Source: Symsagittifera roscoffensis
Taxonomy: Eukaryota; Xenacoelomorpha; Acoela; Convolutidae
Direction: 5' to 3'
Length of the DNA: 64,000 nt
NCBI RefSeq assembly: GCF_963678635.1
Contig: NC_087064.1
Span: forward strand, 55,126,338 to 55,190,337
The position numbers and the translations under genes were made by a program. Shown here in pieces: positions 1 through 11,795 of the stretch (the first letter of the stretch is position 1; every line of letters begins with the position of its first letter). Under the pieces are notes generated by a model. The model was not told the origin of the DNA. It was given only the letters and a program-made list of their open reading frames with translations, and searched no databases.

Positions 1-1338
1 TATAATGGATTATAAATAGTTTAAACAACTAAATTTGACGCTTATAATTATTTAGTTTTCATAAAGTTACATTTTTAATTGTAATATAACCGATTAGTTT
101 CCCTTTTTACTGAGTGCGAGTATGAATTTTAGGCTGATAGGCTTGAATTTAAAACGATAAATTTTGAGTCGTTAATGGATTTAATTAGACTATTTATTTT
201 AGCTTACCTTAATTTAGTTTGTAAAGATTTTTAAGTGCGGATTAATTTGCCACCACGCAAAGATAACTTGCGTTACAACTTCAGCATTAACGTATAAAGC
301 GAGCAATTTTGGTGGGCTCGTGGCCGGATATCATAGTGGTGTACTTAAACGACAGGGTCCACGAAGATCCAAAGATCGCTTCCCTAAGAAAAAACTTTTT
401 TGGAAATTAGTCTGAAAAAAATGCTCTAGAAGCATGTATGTTCCAAACTTGCTTTGAAAGACGGAACAGAAAAATCATTTCTATTCTATTTTAACCGGGA
501 AAGCTCTTTGCTAATGTGAATGTTAATATGCGTTGTAAAAAAATTAAAAAATTTTCTGTAGTAGTTTTTGTATCATCAATTTTAATTTAACTTTGAAGCA
601 TAAAACTGCAAATTATTATATACGTGCTATAAGTATGAACATGCGTTATAAACCAGCTAAGAGATCCTTTTGATAGTTTTCTGAACGCGCTATAAAATAA
701 AAGTTATGAGATCCTTGTTTTAGTTTAATGAGCATCTCATTTCATTTCGCTAAGCATTTTGTTTCTATATTAATATGCAAATGAAAAATATATTTATATA
801 TATATATATACACTCCGCGGCATAAATTGTGAGACAAAATAGTGTTTTTAAAACCATTAAATTCTCGGCAACTAACAAAACTAGACAAATGCATTTTGGT
901 ACGGGGATAGAAAAACATTGTTTAAAAGCAATGAAAAGTTGGAAACTGAAACTGTTTAAAAGAAAATTTAAATTATGAAGGCTTAAAGTTTGTCTCAAAA
1001 CTTAGGTCGCGGACTAAACCTTCTCAGAAAATTCGGAAAATATATAATGATAATAAGTGTTGAAATAGCAAAAAGTTTACATATGAATCGTAAAGCTAAG
1101 AAAAATTAAATGTGAACGAAAATTCGGATTTATAAAAAAAAATTGTTTAATAGCTATACACAAAACAATTTTCATTGACAGAGATTTTTTTAATGTTTTT
1201 TTTCGAAGTTTTTAAATAATATTAGAAAAAAACAAATCAATTGTAATTTGTACTTTTTGTAAGTCAGTGTGATATTTGACTTTTAACAAAATATGATTTT
1301 ATTTTTAATAGCAGCTTGTATATTTAACCAAATGGATG
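1..1338. other. AT-rich non-coding DNA
   Basis: No convincing coding region on either strand; the few open stretches are short, T/A-rich and lack recognisable motifs. A short (AT)n run lies near 787-810. The first bases (TATAATGGATTATAA) resemble the TTATAATC-type repeat seen again at 35950-36100 and 38250-38300, so part of this stretch is probably old repeat. Confidence 0.6.
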
Positions 1339-1538
1339 NNNNNNNNNNNNNNNNNNNNNNNNNNNNNNNNNNNNNNNNNNNNNNNNNNNNNNNNNNNNNN
1401 NNNNNNNNNNNNNNNNNNNNNNNNNNNNNNNNNNNNNNNNNNNNNNNNNNNNNNNNNNNNNNNNNNNNNNNNNNNNNNNNNNNNNNNNNNNNNNNNNNNN
1501 NNNNNNNNNNNNNNNNNNNNNNNNNNNNNNNNNNNNNN
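1339..1538. other. Assembly gap (200 N)
   Basis: Exactly 200 N. The round length suggests a scaffold gap of unknown true size. It directly abuts a C-rich low-complexity block, which is a plausible cause of the assembly break. Confidence 0.95.
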
Positions 1539-1730
1539 CCTGAACACGCCCCACCAGAACAACAACCACCCCCCCCCCCCCCCCCCCCAACTGAACAACC
1601 CCCCATCTGAGCAGCCCCCACCTAAACAACTCTCCCTCCCCCCCACCACCTGAACCCACATACCCCCACCTGAACCCACCCCCCTGAATACGTTAAGTTG
1701 AGGGGGGAGAGGGGGGGGGGGGTTGTTCTA
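1539..1730. repeat. C-rich then G-rich low-complexity repeat (CCTGAAC type)
   Basis: The stretch contains a poly-C run of about 20 bases, several loosely repeated CCTGAACC/CACC words, and then a G-rich block near 1695-1725. Reverse-complement versions of the same words occur at 37800-37860. The DNA that follows (1740-1900) resembles 37990-38150, so this is likely one member of a dispersed repeat family. Open frames here are by-products of the low complexity and the N run. Confidence 0.7.
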
Positions 1731-1929
1731 AATGGGCAAATGCTAGGGGAGTAGTGTTGAGTAATATAAAAAAGTAACAAAAATATCAAAGTTAGGTAGA
1801 AAAAAATTCAATGGAACAACAAGTAAACAACGTAACCAACTTTAATTTAAATCGTAGAAAACACTTTATGTGCGTTGAATTTCGCATCTCAGTAAAGTGA
1901 AAAAGATCGATTATAATTTAGTTTCATTG

Positions 1930-2815
1930 TGTGACATTCGATCAGAATGTGTCAAAATGCAATTTCGAATTCGAAATTTTATTTTAACATCGGAGCAGGA
2001 AGATTGACGGTTTTAACAAATTAGAGGTCTTAATCGTTCATTCTGACGAACTCGGAAAGATTAATTTGGAGTTTTAAGTTAATTTTTAAAATTCCGTTTC
2101 GAAATAAAAACACGTCACGACCTTGAGATTTCGCACCAACTGAAACGGCGAAACACAATAACGACAGGATTCTCGACGAGAACAACGTAAAAGTTAGACA
2201 GAGAAGAATCAGACGAGAAAAACGAACAATAAGAAGATTATTGTGACCCACAACCATTTTGAAGTGTAGAGATTGTGCCGCTACAATCGTTACAACGAGA
2301 ATCCCGAGAAAAAGGAAGGGTGTTTGGACGGCGTGTCAAGCCTTCTGGAAAGAAATGAGGACGTTCATTCCCGGATTCCAGAATCCGGAGGGGTCTCGGG
2401 AGAGAACGTAAACATTGTTTAAACCAACTTTTAGCTTCCTGGAGATGTCCTGAAAAGAATTAATATCATCTAAATTCGTTTTCAGATCATGAGAAGCTAG
2501 GAGTTGAGGGCAAGGGTTGATCCATCTTTGATGGAGATGATGATTTTTATCTACTGAACAAAAACAATAGTAATGTAATAAATAAGTAGTAGCCCTGTTT
2601 TTAGGAGTGACCTCGTGGTCTGAGAATACTGAGACCCCGCCATGAGATCACTGTTTATGCATATAACTAAGTTAATTAGAGCGTTCTGATCGAAGCCGGA
2701 AACAGTAACGTTTTTTTGTCGACCCGATGTTAGAAAGACCACCAAAAGAACTGGCTTTGGCTGTGTAGAGCATGTAGAGCTGTGTTTAGACGCTAGCCAG
2801 TCGTTTTAGAACCTA
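1930..2815 (+). repeat. 5' LTR of the giant element
   Basis: Aligns along its whole length with 35022-35887, roughly nine bases in ten by eye, with a few small indels (for example extra bases near 2310-2330 here). Starts TGTGACATTCG; the shared sequence ends at AACCTA, not a canonical CA. It contains one copy of the CCGGAGGGGTC word (2384-2400) that is dispersed and tandemly amplified in the leader. The divergence between the two LTRs implies an old insertion. Confidence 0.85.
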
Positions 2816-5639
2816 GCTGGCCGTCCCCTCGTTCCCTGAGAGATTTGTGACCAAAAACACCTAAAGACATTTATAAAACCAAACAAAAAGTAGTATAGTA
2901 CCCAAGAAAAACAAAAAAAAAACATAAAAAAGTAACCGAAAAAACCAAAAACAGTAAAAAAGTAGAAAATCAGTAGAAATTATCCCTCCAGACGAGATGT
3001 GATCCGATCCTCCCGTTTGTTGTTGTTAGATATAGTGTTGTTACAGGCATTTATATCAATCAGGATTGTTACGATCCTTATGTAGCTTGTTTGTGAGGCT
3101 TGTACTGTAGGGTTGTTTGAGTATTTAAGCACGTTAATGCTAATTTGCAATCAATCCGGAAGGGTCTGCTGATTTGCGCTCAATCCGGAGCGGTCTTGGG
3201 AGAAGACTGATCCGGCAAGCAGTACAAGGAGCAACAAGAAGGGGCTCAACGACAACAACAATCGACTGTTGGTTATCGTTAACAAATTTTGTATCACTTC
3301 GGGTATTGAACAAACTCGGAGGGGTATAAAATTACTAATATTAATATTTATATAGCCTATATTAATACTCCATTACCGTTTTTCAGTGAAAAACACAGTA
3401 AGCAGACCGGTTTTTATGGTCAAAATAGCGATATTTTGATCCCCCCACAAATCGCGATTTTTGAGATGTCGATAATTTTTGAAACCAAAAAAGCGTAAAA
3501 TTAGTATGTTACATCGTAAATGTACTAGTATAATAAATAGAACCGGTTGAGTTTAGTTCAGAAGTGATTGGAACTAATTGGGTACCAAAAACCGAGTTTT
3601 CTTGACTTTTGAAAAAATGAAACGCTACAAAGTTAGAATATTTTTTGAATTTTTTGAGCTAGGACAGTAAAAATTGTTCTTCAGACAATGTTCGCTAGTG
3701 AATCGACAGGTTTTAAAACCCTTTTGCTGATAACCTTCCGGGTTACAGTGAAGTCGGTCTTAACGTGTTTGTTTTAATGGACTCATCAATCCGGAAGGGT
3801 CCAAATAGCATGGTTTTTGGCATATTCCTTCAGCTGGGACGTTTTAGATCGGGTTTTTCGCATTGAACTAGAAGAGTATGGGCCTTCTGAGCTCGAATCA
3901 ATAATTTATATGTAGAAAAGATAAGAATTGCGAAAAAAGTTAGGCGGAACCTGTATGACAGAAAATTTTTTGACTTGAGAAAAAAGACGTTTTGGTGAAT
4001 AACTTCGGAACTACTGGACAGAACCAGTTGATCTTAATACTATTAGATCAAAAATTAAGCGAGCTTGTTCATAGAGTCTTCAATTATTCGAAAAATCAAG
4101 CAAAAGAAATTTTTAAGAATGTTTTTAGCAAAATTACCAATTTGTGAAGGTAGACCCTTCACGTTTTGTAAAAATTTTTTTTTACAAAGCCCTTATACCC
4201 CCACCAAAGGGTGGTAATGGTTGAATAAGGCAATTGTACGCTGTTTGAGACAAAAAATGACGGCTAATTAACCCAGAAAACCATAGTGGAGTCGAAACTA
4301 GGCTAGCAAGAAGACCCATCACTGTTGAGTAGAATAATAAAATAAGAGGCTTATTTCGATCAGGAAGGGTCTACGGACAAAAATGCACCCATCCTAGTTA
4401 TTTCCTACAGCATAATAGTATCGGATAACTTATCTGGAAGGGTATCCGGTGAAATTTTTTAAACTCCCGGAAAAGCTATTTTTACAAACCCGGAGGGGTC
4501 CCAATCCGGAAGGGTCCCAATTTTGCCAATCCGGAAGGGTCCCAATTTTGCCAATCCGGAGGGGTCCTATTTTTGCCAATCCGGAGCGGTGCTTTTTTTG
4601 CCAATCCGGAAGGGTCCCAGTTTTGTCAATCCGGAGGGGTCCTATTTTTGCCAATCTGGAGGGGTCCTGTTTTTGCCAATCCGGAAGGGTCCCAAAATTG
4701 CCAATCCGAAAGGGTCCCAATTTTGTCAATCCGGAGGGGTCCTATTTTTGCCAATCCGGAGGCATCCTATTTTGCCAATCCGGAAGGGTCCTAATTTTTC
4801 AACCCGAAAGGGTCCTATTTTTGCCAATCCGGAAGGGTTCGATTTTAGCCGATCCGGAAGGGTCCTAATTTTGTCAAAACTTAAAAGAAATAGGTAAAAG
4901 AAAAGTGAATAGTAAGGAATATTAGGTTATTAAAAAACAGGCTAGGAACCAGTGACCAAACCGGTAACTTGCCTTTCAAAAAAACCAGACTAAAACAAAT
5001 CAGGTCTAAGCCCGGATATTCGCGACACTAAATTTAAATTGAACAAGAGTTTGTCACTGATTTGTGTGGATTAAAAATCAAATCAAATTTTTTTTTTGGA
5101 AAAGTGATTGCCTTGAGGATTCTATTAGGTCTAGCTCGGGCAATCTGCAGGCAGATAGGTAACACAGGACTCGGTGGGTGCAATAGACGCCCACTTGAGA
5201 AAATTACTGCCTTCAAGTTTTGCCTGTTTGGTGCGGCACTGAAGAGGGAAAGCTCTTTCTTTAGAAACAAGTACGACTAATGTATTGCGACTAACTAAAG
5301 TACAAAACACACGGGTTTTTTATTGAAAATTTTTTTATTTTTTCTTCATTTTTGGTTTTTAATCAAAAACATCTGTTCTTGATAGGGTAGTGAGTACACT
5401 TTCTTTTAGATATAATGATATCATCAGACTGTGCTAGCTTCATATCTTATAAACAATAATCGATTGTTGTGAATAAAATATATACACGCTGAACTGTGAT
5501 AACATACAAGTATTCGTGATCACTATTGAGGTGAAAAGTTTGGAATATATTGTGATATGTTATTATTATCACTAGTCAAACAATAACGACACTAGCAATC
5601 GAACTAAGTGTATAGGCAGTAGGAAGTCATAAATCAAAA
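2816..5639 (+). other. Long untranslated leader of the giant element
   Basis: About 2.8 kb between the 5' LTR and the first gag ATG, with no sustained ORF apart from those created by the tandem repeat at 4488-4877. The word CAATCCGGARGGGTC and variants recur near 3150, 3182, 3787 and 4360. A TGG occurs at 2818, three bases after the LTR, where a primer-binding site would sit, but the bases that follow do not mirror a normal tRNA T-arm and acceptor stem. Confidence 0.55.
4488..4877 (+). repeat. 16-copy, ~25-bp tandem repeat in the leader
   Basis: About sixteen units of 25-26 bp built on CCAATCCGGAAGGGTCC followed by a short T-rich spacer, with scattered substitutions (GGAGG/GGAAG, CCGAAAG, GGAGCGG). 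Single copies of the core lie elsewhere in the leader and in both LTRs, so the array was expanded from a motif already present in the element. Because units are not a multiple of three, the same repeated peptide appears in all three forward frames; it is not a gene. The role is unknown; an RNA-structure or protein-binding function is only a guess. Confidence 0.85.
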
Positions 5640-7464
5640 ATGAGTGTAGACAAATCAATGATACCTAAACTAAGTGATAGCTCAGAGAAACAAAGAAAGG
5701 CAATGAGCGACCCTTTTGTGGAAAGGAACGCACGAACCCGGAACGACAGAGGGAAGAAAATTTCATGCGGAATAGTTGAAACCAGGAGTCAAAAGCCCTC
5801 AGAACGACAAAAGGCAATGTTAGAAGTAGAGGTCCATCCAGAACCTGCCATGGATGGGAACCGGGACGGACATGGACCTGAAGGCAGAGGAAACAGATGA
5901 TTGGCGAGTGAATCTACTCCGGAAGAACAATGCCAAGATTTTGCCACTTCCACCGGGTCTCTAGACCGAGAAGAGATGTCCGAACTGTCCGACATCTCTA
6001 CTGAAAACGTGGCGACTACAAGATCACCCACAGATAACACTATGATGCATGGTGTGACGGAGAAACCGGCAACGTCCTCCTCGTTTTCAGAAATAGTGAA
6101 GAACATTTTGGGAAACTTCTTTCCATTTACCATGGGAACGGGTACAGGCGATGAGGCAGAAACCCAGGAAGAGAAGGAGGACGATGACGAACAAAATCAC
6201 TTTGGATCTGAAATCAGCCTCAATAGTTAGACTCAGGAGAATGATGCATACACCGATACAGAGACTGGCTCTATGGACCGATTTGGTGTGGTCAGGACAA
6301 CAAGCAAGACCACAAACGGATCAGGCCGGTCAGGAGACTTTGTGACCATGACGAATTCGGAGATGCGGACTGGGAAGAACAGAAACACAGGGCTATCTAA
6401 CCCACCTGCGGATCCAGAAGTGGATCATGAAGAGACTTCGAGGCAGAGAACCAAGACCCGAGTCTCGACCAGCACCAAGCTACCTGGAACCGATAGGGTG
6501 ACACCGCTACTTGTGACGCCATTAGCGGACAACGGAGCATAAATCTAAGAAGCCTTGACGAACATACTGGGCAGCATAAGAGAACAGAATGAACAGATGT
6601 CTTTAAGAATGAGTGAACTAGAGAGGGCAGTCCACGTCGAGAGAGAAAGCCTGCGGAAAGAGATCAACCGCAACAGACAAGAAGTTAGCAGAAGCGAAAA
6701 ACGCTTGAAGGAGAGAACGGATGAAACACTTAGCCAGGAACTTGTCGCCAATGACGAGGGAAGCCGAGCAGAGAGAATTACAGTTGAGAGATGACATGGA
6801 GAAGTTGAGAATTCAACAAGAGCAGACTCTTGGGACTCTTGACACGAAGATGGACACGATGATGGAGAGGCGAACTCAGGCTATCATGGATAGGTTGGAT
6901 GGGCTACTAGGAATCAGGAGTGGATCGAAGAATGGGGAATCAAACTCAGGAGAACCCAGCAGGGAGCCGAGAGTGAAATTCATTGAACAAACCAATAGAA
7001 GAAGGGCATATGGATCCACTAGAGGAAGAGGCAGTTCATCCAGCCATGCCACAGGGGAAAATAGGCCACGGGGCTCAAACATCAGAGGAAGCTGCATCAG
7101 AATGAAACTGCACTTTGAAGAGGAGGACTTGTCAGAAAGACAAGAATGCAGTGCTCTCACCAATAATCTAGAAGGAACAGCCCTAAACTCTGTGATGGCC
7201 AAAAAGCAAAATTAGAGGGACACTGCTGAGCAAATCTTTGAAATCTTGTTAAATCGTTTTGGCTCAGGGGTGCATGGACACCAAGCAATGATGCTCTTCG
7301 AGAAACGGAGGCAACGTGAAGACGAGACGAGAGACAAGTTTCTAGACAATTTGGAGATGCTGAGAAGGCGTAGCCAACCATATGAGTCCAACAGAAGGAT
7401 GAACCTGGCGGTAGCCTCAAAATTTATTGATAGTGTGAAGAATGATGAGCTTCCAACAATGTGA
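5640..7464 (+). pseudogene. gag: Decayed gag (coiled coil plus capsid-like region)
   Basis: Structural-protein gene of the giant element. One frame runs from an ATG at 5640 to 6794 despite in-frame stops at 5898 (TGA), 6228 (TAG), 6540 and 6546 (TAA); it then shifts to the next frame and continues to 7464, with stops at 7213 and 7462. The N-terminal part is rich in S, T, E and D. A strongly charged heptad-like helix (about 6570-6900) predicts a coiled coil. The segment 7090-7464 has the look of a retrotransposon gag capsid domain: FEEEDLSERQ, then NRFGSG, then FEKRRQREDETRDKFLDNLE. The family is inferred from position and this pattern. Several stops are one transition away from CAG, CAA, CGA or TGG. 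It cannot yield a full protein. Confidence 0.7.
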
Positions 7465-8005
7465 GCGACACGTTACACACCGCTTTCAACCAATGCGCCA
7501 ACAACAGAGGAGTTGAAACTCAAGTCAAAAGTTTATCTTTTACTGTAGCCTCCATCGAGATCTGGATATTACAAAAACAATTTGGGTTTTTTTTTTACAA
7601 ATGGACCAGCAAACCAAGGTAACAACTGGTACAAATCAAGGGACGATGTGGACAGAGACGCTCATGTGCAAATTACAGTTCGACGGACATCATATGTCAG
7701 CATGCCCAACCTACAAACAGGGCATGAAAGCAATAGGCTTTAGCCTCGAGGATGAGGATGCGTCAGAGGTCGATCATTAAGCTTTCATGAGAGGAGTAAT
7801 TGCAAAATTCGGCCCAATGTGTTTCTTTTGTAACTTAAAAGGACATTTTAAATCGGATTGTCCACAATTTTGGGATGCTGTGGCGGACATCAAGCATCCA
7901 AGGCATTAGGAAGCCTTATTGGGTGTGAAAGCCAGCAAGGCTCGCCTGTTGAGTGAAGCGGAGGCACGCCGAAAGGAGAAACCGTAAGAGCTGGCAACAA
8001 AGAAG
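7465..8005 (+). pseudogene. Gag C-terminal remnant with CCHC zinc knuckle
   Basis: Broken in every frame, but 7820-7861 encodes CFFCNLKGHFKSDC, a perfect C-x2-C-x4-H-x4-C nucleocapsid knuckle that binds zinc and packages RNA in retroelement Gag proteins. Just upstream, around 7650-7735, the fragments MCKLQFDGHH and CPTYKQGM suggest a second, degraded cysteine/histidine motif. It lies between the capsid-like part and protease, as expected for nucleocapsid. Confidence 0.7.
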
Positions 8006-8538
8006 ATGCAGGCAGTTACGGAAGATATACGTGAATCGGAATCGGTGACTGTGGCCCATGACTTCAAGATCGACTATAGGGCAGTCGAGGGGGATACTCT
8101 AAACAGAGTCCAGCAGGAATTGGTTACGAAGGAGATCGAACAAAAGGTGAAGCTTGAATTGGTGAATGAGAAATTTCAGGAAAAGCTGAACGCCTTCGAT
8201 GCATCAGAAGTCGAAGAAACGAAGGCACCAAGCAGTTTGAGCATGAAACTAAATGTGATCTCCGGGAAGACGTTCGGTTTGGTGCCACTGGGAAGTAAAA
8301 TACAATCGATAATCTCGGTAGTGGGACACCAGGTAATCAGAAATCTGAGTGAACCATCAGAATTCACTCTGATGCATTTGGATACATATGCAGATTATCT
8401 GAGACAGGTGGAGCCACGCACTGAGTCGAGGGCTGTGCGAGCGATGTTGACATCAGGTGGCCCTCGAACAAAGAACTGTTCAACGTTGACGGGATAAGTA
8501 TCTACACTGGGACCTACGTCACAACAAATAGTAACCAA
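8006..8538 (+). pseudogene. Gag-pol linker remnant
   Basis: An open frame of 163 codons (8006-8497) rich in E, K and V, with no catalytic motif, sits between the zinc knuckle and the aspartic protease. It includes a helical, charged segment (about residues 30-70). It most likely represents the C-terminus of Gag or the start of Pol. No family recognised. Confidence 0.45.
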
Positions 8539-8997
8539 ATGGGGCAGATCTATTTGGGTCAGCAAGAACTTAAGGTCCGTAAAATTGGCCATGATGCTAT
8601 GATGGAGCAAGATGCAGTACACATAGGGTACAAGGCAGATGTGACTGCACATCTGCTGGACACCCATGGGGAGAAAATCGAAGCAACAGGACTACTGGAT
8701 ACAGGAGCAGTGGTAAGCGTGATGGCAAAAAAGACTTGGGAAAGAATGGGATTCACGAGGAAAGATCTAATTCCAACGAAACTCAGATTGGCGGCCGCCA
8801 ACCGCGGAGCAATCTACGTGGCCGGAAGGACACCAATAACGGTCCTTCACATGGGAGAACGCGATCTTTGGATGAGCTTCCTGGTGGTTGAGAACTTAGA
8901 CGACTCAGACCAATTCATGTTGGGCCGCGATTTTGTCCGGAATTTCCATGTGATGAAGAACAACGGCCTAATAAGGATTAGAAACTCTGATCGGTAG
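8539..8997 (+). pseudogene. Retroviral-type aspartic protease domain
   Basis: 152 open codons. The active-site triad is visible as LLDTGAVVSV (DTG at 8698-8706), and the second hallmark of retropepsins appears near the end as FMLGRDF (a hydrophobic-hydrophobic-G-R-D type flap-strand motif). Retropepsins act as dimers to cut Gag-Pol. The domain is intact in itself, but it is separated from RT by stops and frameshifts, so it is part of a dead gene. The position between Gag and RT fits Ty3/Gypsy order. Confidence 0.8.
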
Positions 8998-9664
8998 TAT
9001 GTTATGAAACCAATTAAGAATAATAACAGATGAAAACAAGGTACCAATTTTTTTAGATAGCAAGGTAAAACTACAGCCGAGACAAGCTGTAATAGCAATT
9101 TTCAGAATGAGAAATTTAAAATCGTTAAGCGATAGTAAACAAGTTTGTCTGGTACCCAGCCCAAAAAGTCAAAGCTCGGTGATTTTAGGCCGGAGCTTTT
9201 CAGTAACACCAAACGGGCTGTGTGCCAGTGTGTTGTTGAACACACTGGACACCACGGTTACGATCCAGCGTGGAAAGAAACTTGGCTACGCTTTGCCGAT
9301 GAAAACCTACTAAGAAGAAACACAAAACTTGAAGAGATATAATGTGAAAGACTGCCCGAAGCATGCTGATAAAGATAAAATTTTAAAGAGAATTGATGAA
9401 TTTAAATCTATTAACAAACTATTTTAAATGAAATCCGAAACGGATGACGGCTTGTCGAGCTGCTCGAACTTTCCGGAACGCCACTCGTCATATAAACTAG
9501 AATCCGACAAACCTGTTTTGCCGGAGATAGAACACTTGAGAGGGAAAATAGGTGAGGGGGCATTTTGAATCGGAATGCAGACGTATTTTCAAAACATAAG
9601 GCGGACATTGGTTGCTGCAACTTCGTCGAACACCAAATAGAATTACAGGAAGGCGCCATTCTTC
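8998..9664 (+). pseudogene. Protease-RT connector, heavily decayed
   Basis: Short open stretches in different frames (9107-9313 and 9145-9342) contain pieces resembling the pre-RT region of Gypsy Pol, such as LGYALPMKTY followed by a K- and D-rich helix around 9340-9420. Frameshifts occur every 100-200 bases. No motif proves function. Confidence 0.4.
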
Positions 9665-10487
9665 ATAGAAAAGGCGCAAGGCGAATGACGCCTCATAAAT
9701 CGGAAGTGTGCCGAGCGGAAATAGAAATGTTGCTCGAATAAGATATGATAGAAACCTCGAAATTGCCTTGGGCTTGCGGGGTAGTCATGGCTAAGAAGAA
9801 AAGGGGGCAGTTTAGGTTCTGTTGCAAATTTCGTTACCTGAACGCAGTGACAATAAAAGATTCGAACCCGACACCGCGAATAGACGAGAGCCCCTCGAAA
9901 CTTGGTGACGCCAAGTTCATCACCACACTGGACCCGGGATCTGCCTTCTGGCACGTCCCTCTGCGGAAGAAGGACAGAGAAAAGACCGGATTCGCATTTG
10001 AATTGGGGTTGTACCAGTGGAAGAGGAGTGCAACGCCACGGCAACTTTTCAAAAACTGATGGCTCAGGCTTTGACCAGAGTGACGAAGAAGTGGGGGAAT
10101 CTAGTGATGTGTTACGTGGATGACGTGGTCATAGCAACACCTACCTTGGAAGACCACATTGATCGGCTCGATGAGGTCTTTGGCTGCATGGAAAGAGCAG
10201 GCTTGAAATGCAAACCATCAAAATGTAAAATCCTTAGGGTTTTAATCAAGTATCAGGGAAAAATGGTGGACAGGCATGGCGCGAGGCCGGGCCAGGAAGC
10301 AGTGGAGGCTGTGTTGACATGGAAGGCTCCCAGAACAGATACACAACTCATGAGCTTCCTAGGGTTTGCCAAATATTACCGTGAGTTCATAAAAGGATAC
10401 GCAGACAATGGGTACTCCATGCAGAAACTGATGCGCATTAAAGGAAAGAAGTTTGAATGGAACGAAGAAGCTCAAGAACGTAGAAGA
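9665..10487 (+). pseudogene. pol: Reverse transcriptase domain
   Basis: Fingers and palm of a Gypsy-type RT. In one frame (9665-10059) the conserved blocks KLPWACGVVMAKKKRGQFRF, LNAVTIKDSNPTPRIDE and FITTLDPGSAFWHVPL can be read. A frameshift near 10020-10060 moves the reading to the next frame, which carries the catalytic YVDD (10113-10124), then KCKPSKCKI and the thumb segment LSFLGFAKYYREFIKGYADN. The first catalytic Asp is in the TLD motif. A stop (TAA, about 9739) precedes IETSKLPW. The enzyme would copy element RNA into DNA; this copy is inactive. Confidence 0.85.
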
Positions 10488-10644
10488 CGTACTCGATGGA
10501 CCAGAGCTTGGTCGTTGGATAGTCAGATTAGACGGCTACCACATGATAATTGAGCACAGGATGCGTGACAAACACCAGAATGCTGACATCCTCAGCAAAA
10601 AGACTGAGTTTTATGAAAGAGTTGAACAGAAGCAAGCCAATTAG
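10488..10644 (+). pseudogene. RNase H fragment (core deleted)
   Basis: The entry to RNase H (FEWNEEAQ) is followed, after only a few tens of bases and a frame change, by its C-terminal end, LGRWIVRLDGYHMIIEHRMR and then KHQNADILSK. In Gypsy elements these landmarks are normally about 100 or more residues apart, separated by the DAS/E/D catalytic core. The simplest reading is an internal deletion of roughly 0.3 kb near 10480-10500 that removed the catalytic core. Confidence 0.7.
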
Positions 10645-11795
10645 GCGGAAGTCAAGGAAAGGTTCTCATTTCTGAACAAAGGAACTTATGAGGCGCTTCC
10701 CTTGACGAGATGGTTAGACAGATCTTGACGTCCAATTCCGGGGCACCCCGAGTTACCGTGGAAAAGGCAGCGGTAATAAAGATCTTATCAAAGAAGGGAC
10801 CGGTGCCTTTGGATCTCTTGCTACGTTGAACCTGGTCCAACAGGAACTCTCTCATCTGAGTATAAACAGCCACTCATTTATGGATAAAACGATGCAGATC
10901 ACTCCGCAAGTGATGCCGATGCTGGGTGAATTGTTGGAGAGAGAAGTGACTAGAGATGACCCCGAGTGGGCAGCAGCCATGGCATCGCTAACAGTCAGTG
11001 AGAAAATAAAGATTAAGCCATCAAGACGTCAACACAAGGAAAATTAAAAGGAAGGTAGGACAATAGTTCAGCAACTAGTGTCCTCGATACCCCAAAACGC
11101 CGTGACAAGTACGTCAAACAAACGAAAAGAACGGGTTAAAAGGACACAAAGGAAAACCGTCACCTTTGAGGACCAGGATCGGAAAGGCGAAGAGGTTGAA
11201 CGAAACCTGGGGCAAGGAAGTTTGTCCGGGGAGAAGGACGTTGATGGGAACAGGCGAAATTATCAAAAAGACCCGGAACAAGAAAGTGTGTCCGGGGAGT
11301 TAGGTGTAGAGGAAAATTTTCAAGCTGAGGAACAAGACCTGGAGGATAAAGTTTTTCCTGGGGAGTTCAGATGGATGAGGAAAGCGCATAAAACTGACCC
11401 CGAAGAAGAAACATGCTCAGGGACAGGTCCTTCCGTTGAATGCAACTCGAGGAATTCAGGAATTGATACTTACTCAGACAGGAACTCGAGCACAGGATCG
11501 GAATTATCAGAGCTAGCGATCCACACGTTGCTAGTGGAGACTCGAGCAAGAGACTTGGACAGAGAGGTATATCAAGACGCTGACAGTGATCGCTACCTGC
11601 TACGTAGCGAAAGATTCTTTGACAACGCAGCTGATGATCTAGAAACATTAGCGGTATCGAGACGATCGATGAGTTGGTTCCCGCAGAAAGAAGTAGTCAG
11701 GACTGATCTTCAACCCTTCAGGCAAAAGACAGAACCATTGCCAAAATTTTGGTGCGTGAAGATAAAATATGAAATGAATAGTCAGTTGAAATGAA
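10645..11795 (+). pseudogene. Acidic spacer between RNase H and integrase
   Basis: About 1.1 kb lies between the RNase H tail and the integrase N-terminus. The main open frame (11078-11794, 238 codons) begins with a basic stretch (KRKERVKRTQRKTVTF) and is then rich in E, D, G and S, with imperfect repeats of PEQESVSGE-like words, so it is probably disordered. It ends at a 22-bp tandem duplication (11771-11815) that throws the frame. Ordinary Gypsy Pol proteins have no such long spacer. No family recognised. Confidence 0.5.

Noticed and set aside
1283..1679. ORFs of 105-124 codons across the first gap
   Set aside because: Most of their length is N; the remainder is poly-C/poly-G low complexity.
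2816..2840. Primer-binding site after the 5' LTR
   Set aside because: TGG is present at 2818, but the complement does not resemble a tRNA T-arm plus acceptor stem, so no tRNA could be named.
4488..4877. CRISPR-like array
   Set aside because: The intervals between cores are 8-12 bp of similar T-rich sequence, not unique spacers of about 30 bp, and the context is a eukaryotic retroelement.
4430..4897. Several overlapping ORFs on both strands with repeated peptides (NPEGSQFCQSG type)
   Set aside because: They are produced by the 25-bp tandem repeat, which is stop-free in several frames; the same peptide appears in three frames.
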